12,346 bases of DNA from Vibrio tasmaniensis 1F-187 (GTDB lineage Bacteria; Pseudomonadota; Gammaproteobacteria; Enterobacterales; Vibrionaceae), in NCBI RefSeq assembly GCF_000272405.2, contig NZ_AJZM02000109.1, positions 1 through 12,346 of the forward strand, in the 5' to 3' direction. Positions within the stretch are counted from its first letter, which is position 1. Each line of letters begins with the position of its first letter. Under the pieces are notes generated by a model. It saw nothing but the letters and a program-made list of their open reading frames with translations, was not told the origin of the DNA and did no database searches. Below are positions 1 to 7,228 of the stretch, piece after piece. Position numbers and translations under genes: made by a program.

Positions 1-1
1 A

Positions 2-280
2 GAATACATTTCATATAACCTTGTCGATTATACAGGAACATTAGATCTTAAGAACATGGAAGAACAAGTAAGATCAAAAAACTATAAAGATTGTAAAGCT
101 AAACACATCGATATTACGGTAAAAAATAATAACAACGATTTCTATGCAACAGATTTTTCCATCACATACAAAAACAGGTCTCATAATTACTTGCAATTAT
201 ATAAAATAAAAAAAGACACTCCCGAAATTCGTATAGTACAGCTATCGAGAATACTTAGCTTGTGTAAGCTTTCGTTTTAA
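2..280 (+). CDS. 3' end of an unrecognised protein gene (5' partial)
   Basis: The reading frame ending at the TAA at 278-280 is open to the left edge of the window, so the gene starts outside it; at least 92 C-terminal residues are visible. The first internal ATG (56) has no ribosome-binding site in front of it, so it is probably not the start. The protein part is polar, rich in Lys, Asn, Asp and Tyr, with an NNNN run, no membrane segment and no motif I recognise. Its base composition is much more AT-rich than the chemoreceptor and transporter genes further right, which fits a recently acquired or accessory gene. It is the only supported + strand gene in the window and runs convergently towards the minus-strand block. 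Function unknown; it could also be a decayed fragment. Confidence 0.45.
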   Translation, partial: EYISYNLVDYTGTLDLKNMEEQVRSKNYKDCKAKHIDITVKNNNNDFYATDFSITYKNRSHNYLQLYKIKKDTPEIRIVQLSRILSLCKLSF

Positions 281-524
281 ACATTCGGGAATTTATAATT
301 AACTCGTTGATAAAAATCACTACAATTACATTGGTGTTATTGTAATAATATATAATTCAACAAAACCTTTAAAATTAACTAGCGCTGACCGACTAGACAC
401 AACGATAAATTAATTAAAGAGACTAAACACTTATTTGGTTATAAGTCCGGCACGCAAATCAGCGAACCCGGCTTACTTGCTCGTAGTACTTTCGTTGTTG
501 CAAATACAATAAAATCGCCCATAC
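281..524. other. AT-rich intergenic stretch without a supported gene
   Basis: I see no gene, RNA or mobile element here. The left part (281-420) is very AT-rich; the right part (about 445-524) is less so. A 27-codon minus-strand frame (439-522, ATG to TAA) starts two bases after the stop of the remnant at 525-725, but it lacks a convincing ribosome-binding site and resembles no family I know. No clear terminator follows the + strand gene ending at 280. Confidence 0.5.
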
Positions 525-725
525 TCAAATAGTGTCATAGCCAGCTCTGTTCCTAGAGCCAAACAAAGCTTTTGAAGTTGCGGAACAGTACGCCTGAATA
601 TAGTCCTCCAATGAGCGAGCCCACTTAAATCCTAACTTCTTGAAAATATCTTCTGATACAAATATATTAGGCCAACTATCTATCACATTGGTAGAAATGG
701 GTACAAAAAAACCGGATATGATATA
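525..725 (-). pseudogene. C-terminal coding remnant of an unrecognised gene
   Basis: On the minus strand a frame is open from about 725 to a TGA at 525-527. It has no ATG, GTG or ribosome-binding site at its upstream end, which lies inside the terminator of the chemoreceptor gene. The roughly 60-residue product reads like real protein, for example residues around SEDIFKKLGFKWARSLEDYI, with balanced hydrophobic and charged residues, unlike random AT-rich translation. I interpret it as the 3' end of a gene whose front was lost when the neighbouring sequence was joined. The family is not recognised. The alternative is a chance open frame; confidence is modest because the stretch is short. Confidence 0.3.
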
Positions 726-735
726 TCATATCCGG
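705..735 (-). terminator. Intrinsic terminator of the chemoreceptor gene
   Basis: A perfect 24-base palindrome (712-735; arms begin CCGGATATG) is followed on the minus strand by seven T residues (705-711). It lies 63 bases past the stop codon of the chemoreceptor gene, where its terminator is expected. Confidence 0.88.
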
Positions 736-798
736 CTTCTAAATAACGTGTAGCGTATTCACTACTGTACGTTTATTAGTTCTGCTTTATCAATTGGC

Positions 799-2682
799 TT
801 AAAGCTTAAAACGGCTGATTTCATTTTCTAGTTCATTAGACAGTTCAGAAAGCTGAGCAGCTTGTTCTGCAGCTTGGTGCGCTTCACCTGCTAGCTCGTT
901 AGATACGTCACGGATTCCTTCAGTGTTACGAGTAATCTCAGACGTTACTGACGCTTGCTCTTCTGCAGCAGAAGCGATTTGAGTCGCCATATCACTGATA
1001 CGTTCAACAGCAGCATGAATTTGCGTTAAGCTAGCGGCCGCTGAGTTTGAGTCATCAACACTGGTTTCAGCAAGCGTTCGGCTATCGTTCATGATACTTA
1101 CCGCTTTGCCCGTTGTACCTTGCAGTAATTCAATCGTTTGTTGAATTTCTTGAGTTGAACCGTGTGTACGTTGGCTCAAAACTCTCACTTCATCAGCAAC
1201 AACCGCAAAACCGCGACCTTGTTCGCCAGCACGGGCAGCTTCAATCGCCGCGTTAAGTGCAAGTAAGTTAGTTTGTTCAGCAATGCCTTGAATGTTAGAC
1301 AAGATAGCGTTGATGCTATTGCCGTGCTCTTCTAGCTCAAGAATCACGTTCGTTGCAACTTGAACTTCTTGTGCAAGGTTTTGGATTGAGCTTTGAGTCT
1401 GTGTAACTTGACCCGTACCGTGCTCACACGCGCCAACGGCCTCAGATGAATTCTGTGCAGTTTGATCAGCGTTACCCGCAATCTCTTGTGTTGCTGCAGC
1501 CATTTCGTTCACGGCTGTTGCTACCATATTGATTTCGTCTTGTTGCATCTGAATGCGAGCACTACGCTCTTCAGCTTGAGAAGCTGTTTGACGTGCTTGG
1601 TTACCCAATGCAGCAGACACTTCACTTAGCTTGAGTACCATGGTGTGCATGTTGCCCACAAAATGATTGAAATTTGCCGCAAGTTTACCAATTTCGTCAT
1701 CACTTTTAAGCTCAAGACGTTGAGTCAAGTCGCCCTCGCCTGAAGCAATTTCTTCAAGTGCCGCTGAAACGCGGTTTAAGTCGCGGAATAGGAAACTAAC
1801 CAACATAGAAACCAACACGATAACGATCAGAGTAATTACAACCGCTGTAGTAATGAGTTGCGTAAGAAGTATTGAGTGATTCGCTTCTTCTGTTGCTTTG
1901 TCCATCTGAACTGCAAAAATCCAGTTCGTATTAGGCACATTAGTGAAGTAAAGAAGCTTCTCAGCACCGCGCTCTTTGATGATCTCGATGCTACCCGTAC
2001 GCACTGCGTTTTCGATGATAGGCATAGAAATGTCGTTTGAAAGCTGGCTTACAGGCTTAAGGCTCAGTGCTGAGTCTGGGTGTGCTAGGAATGTGCCGTC
2101 AGAGGCATCAATGAGCATTGCGTAAGCGTTGTCACCAACATCTAAGCTGATAACATCGTTGACTAGTTGATCAATAAGTACATCCGCACCAACAACACCA
2201 ACAAGCTTACCGTTATGACGAACAGGTTCAGCAATCGTAACTAGAAGCGCTTGGGTAATCGCATCTTGATAAGCGGTTGTAATAATTTGCTTACCGGCTG
2301 CGTTTGCTTCCTGGTACCAAGGGCGTTGACGAGGGTCGTAATCTGCACGATTACGTTCAGGATGTGAACGGTACATTCCGCCTTCTGGAGTACCTAAAAA
2401 GATATCGTCAAAGCCACCCGCTACACGAGCTTGCTTAAGGAAAGGAACAACATCATCCTCTCGTGAAAAGTCATTAAACGCTGATGCGATATCCGTGCGA
2501 ATATCAATCCAGTTTTTAATACCTTCAGATGCTGCTTCAGATACGCTTTCAGCTCGTTGGTATACGCCATTACGAGTCTCTTCAAATAATTGGTTTGCTG
2601 ATAACCAAGTCAAGGCTGTTGCCATGACGATAACAGCAGATAGGCTAGCACCTATCAACTTCTGCTTAAGTGTTAATTTCAT
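799..2682 (-). CDS. Methyl-accepting chemotaxis protein with dCache_1 ligand domain
   Basis: Inner-membrane chemoreceptor that passes ligand occupancy to the CheA-CheW array. Order in the 627 residues: short cytoplasmic start, membrane helix about 8-29, periplasmic double Cache domain about 33-265, second membrane helix about 271-299, HAMP about 300-351, then a long coiled-coil signalling domain. The hairpin tip is around 475-505, with the diagnostic stretch [12 protein letters not shown] at 489-500. In the membrane-distal Cache half, Y115, R120, W122, Y123 and D167 have the spacing I recall for the amino-acid-binding dCache motif (PctA-like receptors), so an amino acid or related amine is the likely ligand; this is inference. 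The C-terminus (ISRFKL) has no NWETF-type CheR tether. The start matches the usual MKLTLKQK beginning of Vibrio receptors, although the ribosome-binding site is weak. It stands alone between two terminators. Confidence 0.95.
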   Translation of the reverse strand: MKLTLKQKLIGASLSAVIVMATALTWLSANQLFEETRNGVYQRAESVSEAASEGIKNWIDIRTDIASAFNDFSREDDVVPFLKQARVAGGFDDIFLGTPEGGMYRSHPERNRADYDPRQRPWYQEANAAGKQIITTAYQDAITQALLVTIAEPVRHNGKLVGVVGADVLIDQLVNDVISLDVGDNAYAMLIDASDGTFLAHPDSALSLKPVSQLSNDISMPIIENAVRTGSIEIIKERGAEKLLYFTNVPNTNWIFAVQMDKATEEANHSILLTQLITTAVVITLIVIVLVSMLVSFLFRDLNRVSAALEEIASGEGDLTQRLELKSDDEIGKLAANFNHFVGNMHTMVLKLSEVSAALGNQARQTASQAEERSARIQMQQDEINMVATAVNEMAAATQEIAGNADQTAQNSSEAVGACEHGTGQVTQTQSSIQNLAQEVQVATNVILELEEHGNSINAILSNIQGIAEQTNLLALNAAIEAARAGEQGRGFAVVADEVRVLSQRTHGSTQEIQQTIELLQGTTGKAVSIMNDSRTLAETSVDDSNSAAASLTQIHAAVERISDMATQIASAAEEQASVTSEITRNTEGIRDVSNELAGEAHQAAEQAAQLSELSNELENEISRFKL

Positions 2683-2799
2683 TAGTAAGTTTCACGAGTG
2701 GTGGAAAATCTAGCGAATACTACCCAATTTAAGTAAACGATTCGAGCTATTTCACAGTTTCACATCACATTATATTTGCAATAAAACCAAAAACTTATC

Positions 2800-2827
2800 T
2801 TTCGCCAATTACTTGGCTTTTCGCCAA
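2800..2827. repeat. Direct repeat TTTCGCCAA x2 upstream of the chemoreceptor gene
   Basis: The nonamer TTTCGCCAA occurs at 2800-2808 and 2819-2827, 19 bases apart (nearly two helical turns). The second copy also forms an inverted pair with TTGGC at 2813-2817. It lies about 120-145 bases upstream of the chemoreceptor start, so it may be a regulator site; no regulator can be named. Confidence 0.3.
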
Positions 2828-2894
2828 ATTCAAGGCGCCATTTCAACGACAATTTAGACGACATATACGGTTCATCAGGCTGTAAAACGGATAC

Positions 2895-2928
2895 AAAAAA
2901 GGCAGGAGAGTTTCCTCTTCTGCCTTTT
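2895..2928 (-). terminator. Intrinsic terminator of the intact BCCT gene
   Basis: The arms AAAAGGCAGGAGAG (2897-2910) and CTCTTCTGCCTTTT (2915-2928) pair with a single mismatch. In the minus-strand transcript the loop is GAAA closed by a G-C pair, followed by six T residues (2895-2900). It lies 51 bases past the stop codon at 2980. T residues on both sides mean it could act in both directions. Confidence 0.85.
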
Positions 2929-2979
2929 GTTTTACTTTGTATTCAACTTCAAAAAATGAAAAATCGAATAGTAGGTAGT

Positions 2980-4551
2980 CTATCTTTTCTCTGTTCGCAT
3001 ACCCATTAGCAAGCTCACACACATCAACAATAGAATGATCGTGAATGGCAATGCGGTTGAGATTGCACCCGCTTGCAGAGCTTGAACGGCTTCAGTACCG
3101 CCAACCCACAATAGAGCTACTGCAATCGCACCTTCAAGGAACGCCCAGAACACACGTTGAGGCACAGGCGTATCAACTTTACCACCAGCAGTAATGCTGT
3201 CGATAACTAAAGAGCCCGAGTCAGACGATGTAATAAAGAATACGAGAACCAATACAACCGCAATGATTGAAAGCAGAGTACCAAACGGCAATACATCAAA
3301 CATTTGGAACATTGCCAGTGATACATCAGTTAAGCCATTTTGACCTAGGGTACCAACCTTATTCACGATTTGATCAATTGCCATACCACCGAACACTGAC
3401 ATCCAAATGATAGTCACTGTCGTTGGAACAATCAGTACCGCTGTAATGAACTCACGAACAGTACGACCTTTAGAAACACGCGCGATAAACATACCGACAA
3501 ATGGAGACCATGAGATCCACCAGGCCCAGTAGAATACAGTCCAACCATGTAACCAAGCTTCATCTTCACGACCGTGAGGGTTACTCAATGGAATGATGTT
3601 CTCGATGTATGCCATCAATGTTGTAGGGATTGAACCTAGAGTCACTGCGTAGCCGATTAGAGCTACTAGGATAAGCAGTAGGAAAGCAACCAACATGTTG
3701 ATGTTACTGATAACTTTAACGCCACCATCAATACCACGAAGTACGGATACGACCGCTAGCAAAGTTACTACGGTAATAACAATGACTTGTAACCCTAAGC
3801 CTGCCTCAATGCCGAATACATGCTGAATACCACTTGCCGCTTGTTGCGCACCAAGGCCAAGCGATGTCGCCAAACCAAACAGGGTTGCAAGTACAGCAAG
3901 AATATCAACGATGTGACCAGCCCAGCCCCACGCTCTATCACCTAAAATTGGGTAGAAGATAGAACGAATTGAAAGCGGTAATCCCTTGTTGTAAGAGAAG
4001 AAAGCCAGTGAAAGCGCCACAACACCATAAATAGCCCAAGGGTGAAGCCCCCAGTGATACATGGTTGCACCGAGTGCTAGTTTTACAGCTTCTGGTGTAT
4101 TTGCCTCTACGCCAAGTGGCGTTTCATACCAACCTGTGTAGTAAGCCGCAGGTTCTGCGACACTCCAGAACATCAAGCCAATACCCATACCTGCAGCAAA
4201 CAGCATCGATAACCAAGACATGAATGAGTAATCTGCCGTTGCATCAACACCACCAAGGCGGATTTTACCAAACGGAGAAACAATCAAGCCTAAGCAAAAA
4301 ATAACGAAAATATTGCCGGACCAAATGAACAACCAATCAAATGAATTGATAATTTGCCATTTAACACCATCCAATGCTGACTTTGCTGAAGCGGTATCTG
4401 TAAGCAGCACACCGATCAAGAACAAAGTGATGAGTCCCGCACTGATACCAAACACTGGGTTATGAACGTCAAAACCCCATTTTTGGACGTTATCTTGACC
4501 AACAGTGTAATCCGTACTGTCGATACTGTATTTATCTATACCTTTAGTCAT
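2980..4551 (-). CDS. BCCT family osmolyte transporter, betaine-type (intact copy)
   Basis: Inner-membrane carrier of the betaine/choline/carnitine family, which takes up quaternary ammonium osmoprotectants, normally with Na+. The 523 residues give about twelve membrane helices, the usual family length without long tails. The glycine-rich helix-3 motif GMGIG is at 121-125; in BetP the matching last glycine favours betaine, and Asp there allows choline, so glycine betaine is my preferred substrate. The aromatic binding residues are present as W167, W172 and Y175, and the family signature YWAWWISWSP is at 341-350. TSSDSGS at 441-447 matches the Na+-site region. The ATG at 4551 follows AGAGAGGAATA, a good ribosome-binding site. 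It has a long leader (4552-4780) and a terminator on each side, so it is probably its own transcript. It is a tandem paralogue of the broken gene at 4823-6420. Betaine versus choline or another osmolyte is not settled. Confidence 0.95.
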   Translation of the reverse strand: MTKGIDKYSIDSTDYTVGQDNVQKWGFDVHNPVFGISAGLITLFLIGVLLTDTASAKSALDGVKWQIINSFDWLFIWSGNIFVIFCLGLIVSPFGKIRLGGVDATADYSFMSWLSMLFAAGMGIGLMFWSVAEPAAYYTGWYETPLGVEANTPEAVKLALGATMYHWGLHPWAIYGVVALSLAFFSYNKGLPLSIRSIFYPILGDRAWGWAGHIVDILAVLATLFGLATSLGLGAQQAASGIQHVFGIEAGLGLQVIVITVVTLLAVVSVLRGIDGGVKVISNINMLVAFLLLILVALIGYAVTLGSIPTTLMAYIENIIPLSNPHGREDEAWLHGWTVFYWAWWISWSPFVGMFIARVSKGRTVREFITAVLIVPTTVTIIWMSVFGGMAIDQIVNKVGTLGQNGLTDVSLAMFQMFDVLPFGTLLSIIAVVLVLVFFITSSDSGSLVIDSITAGGKVDTPVPQRVFWAFLEGAIAVALLWVGGTEAVQALQAGAISTALPFTIILLLMCVSLLMGMRTEKR

Positions 4552-4576
4552 TATTCCTCTCTACGGAATACTTATA

Positions 4577-4680
4577 AGGTCTGTTGACCTCATATCCCTT
4601 ACTTTCCTGTGACTGAATCACAAACTCGAACATACGATCCAAGTAGTTCAAGCTGTTGTCACGATAATTCAAATACTTGG
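4577..4680 (-). promoter_or_regulatory. Structured leader of the intact BCCT gene
   Basis: The 230-base gap upstream of the intact BCCT gene holds three nested symmetries: a small hairpin AGGTC-TGTT-GACCT (4577-4590) just upstream of the ribosome-binding site, a dyad TGTGA-CTGAA-TCACA (4608-4622), and a wider inverted repeat CCAAGTA / TACTTGG (4639-4645 and 4674-4680) whose pairing extends inward with two mismatches. They may be operators or folded mRNA for osmotic control. I cannot assign a regulator or a definite -10/-35 pair. Confidence 0.3.
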
Positions 4681-4780
4681 ATGTCTGAAGTTTAGCAGGT
4701 TAACTTATTGTTTTCAGTAAACTAGAATCAGTTCGATGGATTTTCAAACAAAATATAGGTAATCACTTATATTTGCGGCG

Positions 4781-4805
4781 AAAAAAAGGCCGACTAAGTC
4801 GGCCT
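4781..4805 (-). terminator. Intrinsic terminator of the frameshifted BCCT gene
   Basis: A perfect 8-base stem, AGGCCGAC (4787-4794) with GTCGGCCT (4798-4805), has a 3-base loop. On the minus strand it is followed by seven T residues (4781-4787). It lies 17 bases past the stop codon at 4823 and separates the two BCCT genes. Confidence 0.9.
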
Positions 4806-4822
4806 CTATTTGAAAAATACTT

Positions 4823-6420
4823 TTAGCTCAAAGCACTTTGCTGCTTAACCAATTGATTCTCTGTACGTAAACCAAGAAACAAACTTAGGCACATAAGCAA
4901 TAATATGAAGGCAAATGGTAGTGCCATTGAGACTGTTCCAGCTTGTAATGCCTGAATAGATTCAGTACCACCAACCCACAGTAGAACCGCCGCAATCGCA
5001 CCGCCCATCAATGCCCAAAATACACGCTGTGGAACAGGTGCATCGACTTTACCGCCAGAAGTAATGCTATCAATAACCAATGAACCTGAGTCTGATGAGG
5101 TGATGAAGAACACCATAATCAAACCAATCGATACCACTGAAAGCACTGAGCTCATTGGCAGCGCATCATAAGTGTGGAATAGAGAAAGTGTAATATCTTG
5201 CAGACCATTTATACCAATCTCACCCACTTTATTCGCCACCTGGTCAATCGCAATACCACCGAAAATAGCCATCCAAATGATAATGACAGACGTCGGGATA
5301 AATAAGACTGCAACGATGAATTCACGAATTGTACGACCTTTAGAGATACGAGCGATGAACATGCCTACGAATGGTGACCATGAAATCCACCAAGCCCAGT
5401 AAAATACCGTCCAACCTTGCATCCATGTTTCATCATCACGACCATGAGGGTTGCTAAGAGGAATAAAGTTCTCAATGTAGCCCATTAGCGCGGTTGGTAT
5501 CGCCTTAATACCCGCCATGCCACCCGCGATAGTTACGAAGATCAGCAAGCCTAATGCAACAACCATGTTGACGTTGCTTAGAACCTTAACACCACCGTTA
5601 ATACCGCGAATCACCGACATTGTTGCCAACAGTGTTACCACTGCAATAACAATAAGCTGCATACCAATACCGCCATCGGTACCAAATACATGGTTAATAC
5701 CGCTTGCGGCTTGCTGTGCACCTAGGCCAAGTGATGTTGCAAGGCCAAACAATGTTGCAAGTACTGCGACAATGTCAACGATATGACCAAACCACCCCCA
5801 AGTTCTGTCACCGAGTAGCGGGTAAAAGATTGAGCGAATAGAAAGCGGTAAGCCTTTATTGAAAGTAAAGAAGGCAAGAGACAAAGCAACAACGGCGTAG
5901 ATTGCCCAACCGTGCAAGCCCCAGTTGTAGATGGTTGCACCGAGTGCCAACTTAGCCGCTTCAGGAGAATACGCTTCAACACCGAGCGGTGTTTCATACC
6001 AACCGGTAAAGTAAGCTACTGGCTCTGCCACACCCCAGAACATCAAACCATACCCATTCCCGCGGCGAATAACATCGACATCCAAGATAGGTTAGAGTGC
6101 TCTGCTTTAGCATCATCGCCACCTATACGTATCTTTCCGTACGGGGAGATAATGAGGACAAAACAGAAAAATACGAAAAGGTTCGCAGCCCACATAAAGA
6201 AACCATCGAAGTTACCGATGACTTTCCACTTAACGCCATCAAGTGCCGCTTTAGCTGTTTCAGGTTCTGCAACCAAAAGCGCAATCAGGAAAGCAATTAT
6301 CGCCCCAGCACTGATTCCAAATACAGGGTTATGAACATCAAAACCCCATTTCTGAACATTATCTTGTCCTACGGTATAATCAGTATTATCAATACTATAC
6401 CTATCCTTTACAGGCTCCAT
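4823..6420 (-). pseudogene. BCCT family transporter with a single-base frameshift
   Basis: Second betaine-type BCCT carrier, paralogous to the gene at 2980-4551; residues 13-39 of the two are identical. Translation from the ATG at 6420 (ribosome-binding site AGAGAGGA) gives 124 residues ending in GMGM, then V and a TGA at 6043-6045. The rest of the protein continues in another frame from about 6050 to the TAA at 4823. Alignment with the intact paralogue shows one missing base: the + strand reads CCATACCC at 6048-6055 where the paralogue has CCAATACCC. Restoring it gives GMGIG and a full-length 532-residue protein with the aromatic box (W, W, Y in NWGLHGWAIY) and YWAWWISWSP intact. No other disabling change is visible, so the lesion is recent or a sequence error. 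The stop overlaps a downstream ATG as TGATG, which would allow reinitiation, but a split inside helix 3 is unlikely to work. Confidence 0.88.
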
Positions 6421-6449
6421 GCATCCTCTCTAATTAGTAGCGCACAATT

Positions 6450-6461
6450 TGCAACATTGCA
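6450..6461. promoter_or_regulatory. Dyad upstream of the frameshifted BCCT gene
   Basis: TGCAA-CA-TTGCA is a perfect 5-2-5 inverted repeat ending 30 bases upstream of the start codon, close to where a repressor would block initiation. The regulator is unknown. Confidence 0.22.
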
Positions 6462-6551
6462 TTTGGCACTTAAATTTCGAAAGGAAGAATAACAACTCGT
6501 CGCAAAAATACTAAAAAAACCATCAAAAAACGGGTGTAAACGGCACATTTG

Positions 6552-6564
6552 GTAATTAAATTAC
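6552..6564. promoter_or_regulatory. AT-rich dyad between the regulator and BCCT genes
   Basis: GTAATT-A-AATTAC is a perfect inverted repeat in the 169-base gap between the response regulator stop and the BCCT start. Flanking GTGTAA and TTACAC form a wider, weak hairpin followed by T-runs on the minus strand, which may be an inefficient terminator. No strong terminator separates the two genes, so some readthrough from kinase-regulator into BCCT is possible. Confidence 0.2.
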
Positions 6565-6589
6565 ACATTCACTGTAATTTAGCGTAACA

Positions 6590-7228
6590 TCACTCAACAA
6601 GCCCAGAGCTAACAGCATACTTGGCAAGCTCTGCCGTAGAGTGAATGTCGAGCTTATGCTTGATATTTTGTCTATGGGTTTCAACCGTTCGGTAACTGAT
6701 ATTTAATCCCTTCGCGATCTCTTTACTGCTCTCCCCTTTAGCCACTAATTTCAACACAGCTTCCTCACGCCTACTCAATGGGTTCTTCACAGATTGTGTG
6801 GGAGTAATAGGCTGAGTAAACAAGTTCTGAGTCACTTTTTCACAGAAATAGGTTGAGCCTTGATTGACCGTCTTGATTGCCTGCACCATTTTTTCAGCCG
6901 AAATTTCTTTCAACATATAGCCGACAGCACCCGATTGCATCACCTTCATGATGTATTCACGGTTGTTATGCATGGTCAGCATCAGCACCTTAGCTTGAGG
7001 ATCTTCCTCTTTAATCAGGTGAGTGGCATCAATACCATTCATGATAGGCATGCTGATATCCATCAACACTACATCAGGGCGCTGGTCTTTAACCATTTCA
7101 ACGGCTTCTAATCCATTGCTGGCTGTACCTATCACGCTAATATCAGGCTCGAGTTCTAATCTCGCCATAAAGCCATCCAGTACCACTTGGTGATCATCTG
7201 CAATCACAACTCGAATAACTTCACTCAT
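6590..7228 (-). CDS. NarL/FixJ-type response regulator
   Basis: Cytoplasmic DNA-binding regulator of 212 residues, the normal length for this family. The receiver domain (about 5-122) has the acidic pair D11/D12, phosphoacceptor D57 in VVLMDISMP, T85 and K107. The C-terminal LuxR-type helix-turn-helix (about 148-207) begins with PLSRREEAVLKLVAKG and contains the recognition stretch SSKEIAKGLNISYRTVETH. The start overlaps the kinase stop by 8 bases (ATGAGTGA), so the pair is translationally coupled and surely cognate. Its position after a carboxylate TRAP operon suggests that it controls that operon, and a 7-2-7 palindrome upstream of dctP fits its DNA-binding class. Direct control of the following BCCT gene is possible but unsupported. 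Function as a response regulator is certain; the target genes are inference. Confidence 0.95.
   Translation of the reverse strand: MSEVIRVVIADDHQVVLDGFMARLELEPDISVIGTASNGLEAVEMVKDQRPDVVLMDISMPIMNGIDATHLIKEEDPQAKVLMLTMHNNREYIMKVMQSGAVGYMLKEISAEKMVQAIKTVNQGSTYFCEKVTQNLFTQPITPTQSVKNPLSRREEAVLKLVAKGESSKEIAKGLNISYRTVETHRQNIKHKLDIHSTAELAKYAVSSGLVE

Noticed and set aside
220..290. TCCCGAA / TTCGGGA inverted repeat around the stop codon at 280 as a terminator
   Set aside because: The arms are only 7 bases, 57 bases apart, with no T-run; probably chance.
439..522. 27-codon minus-strand frame after the remnant
   Set aside because: It is short, has no convincing ribosome-binding site and no recognisable family.
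430..540. Integron attC site or other recombination site near the accessory border
   Set aside because: I could not find matched RYYYAAC / GTTRRRY core pairs or a target-site duplication.
2740..2900. Sigma-28 or sigma-54 promoter for the chemoreceptor gene
   Set aside because: No TAAA-N15-GCCGATAA match, and no GG/GC pair with the required ten-base gap, was found in the upstream region.
4608..4622. TGTGA/TCACA dyad as a CRP site upstream of the BCCT gene
   Set aside because: The spacer is five bases; CRP sites have six. I kept it only as an unnamed dyad.
6041..6085. Programmed frameshifting or a naturally split two-part BCCT transporter
   Set aside because: There is no slippery heptamer or downstream stimulator, the break lies inside helix 3, and the paralogue is uninterrupted. 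A mutation or sequence error is simpler, despite the TGATG overlap.
5172..6492. Several + strand open frames opposite the frameshifted BCCT gene
   Set aside because: They mirror the codons of a clear membrane transporter on the minus strand and have no starts or families of their own.
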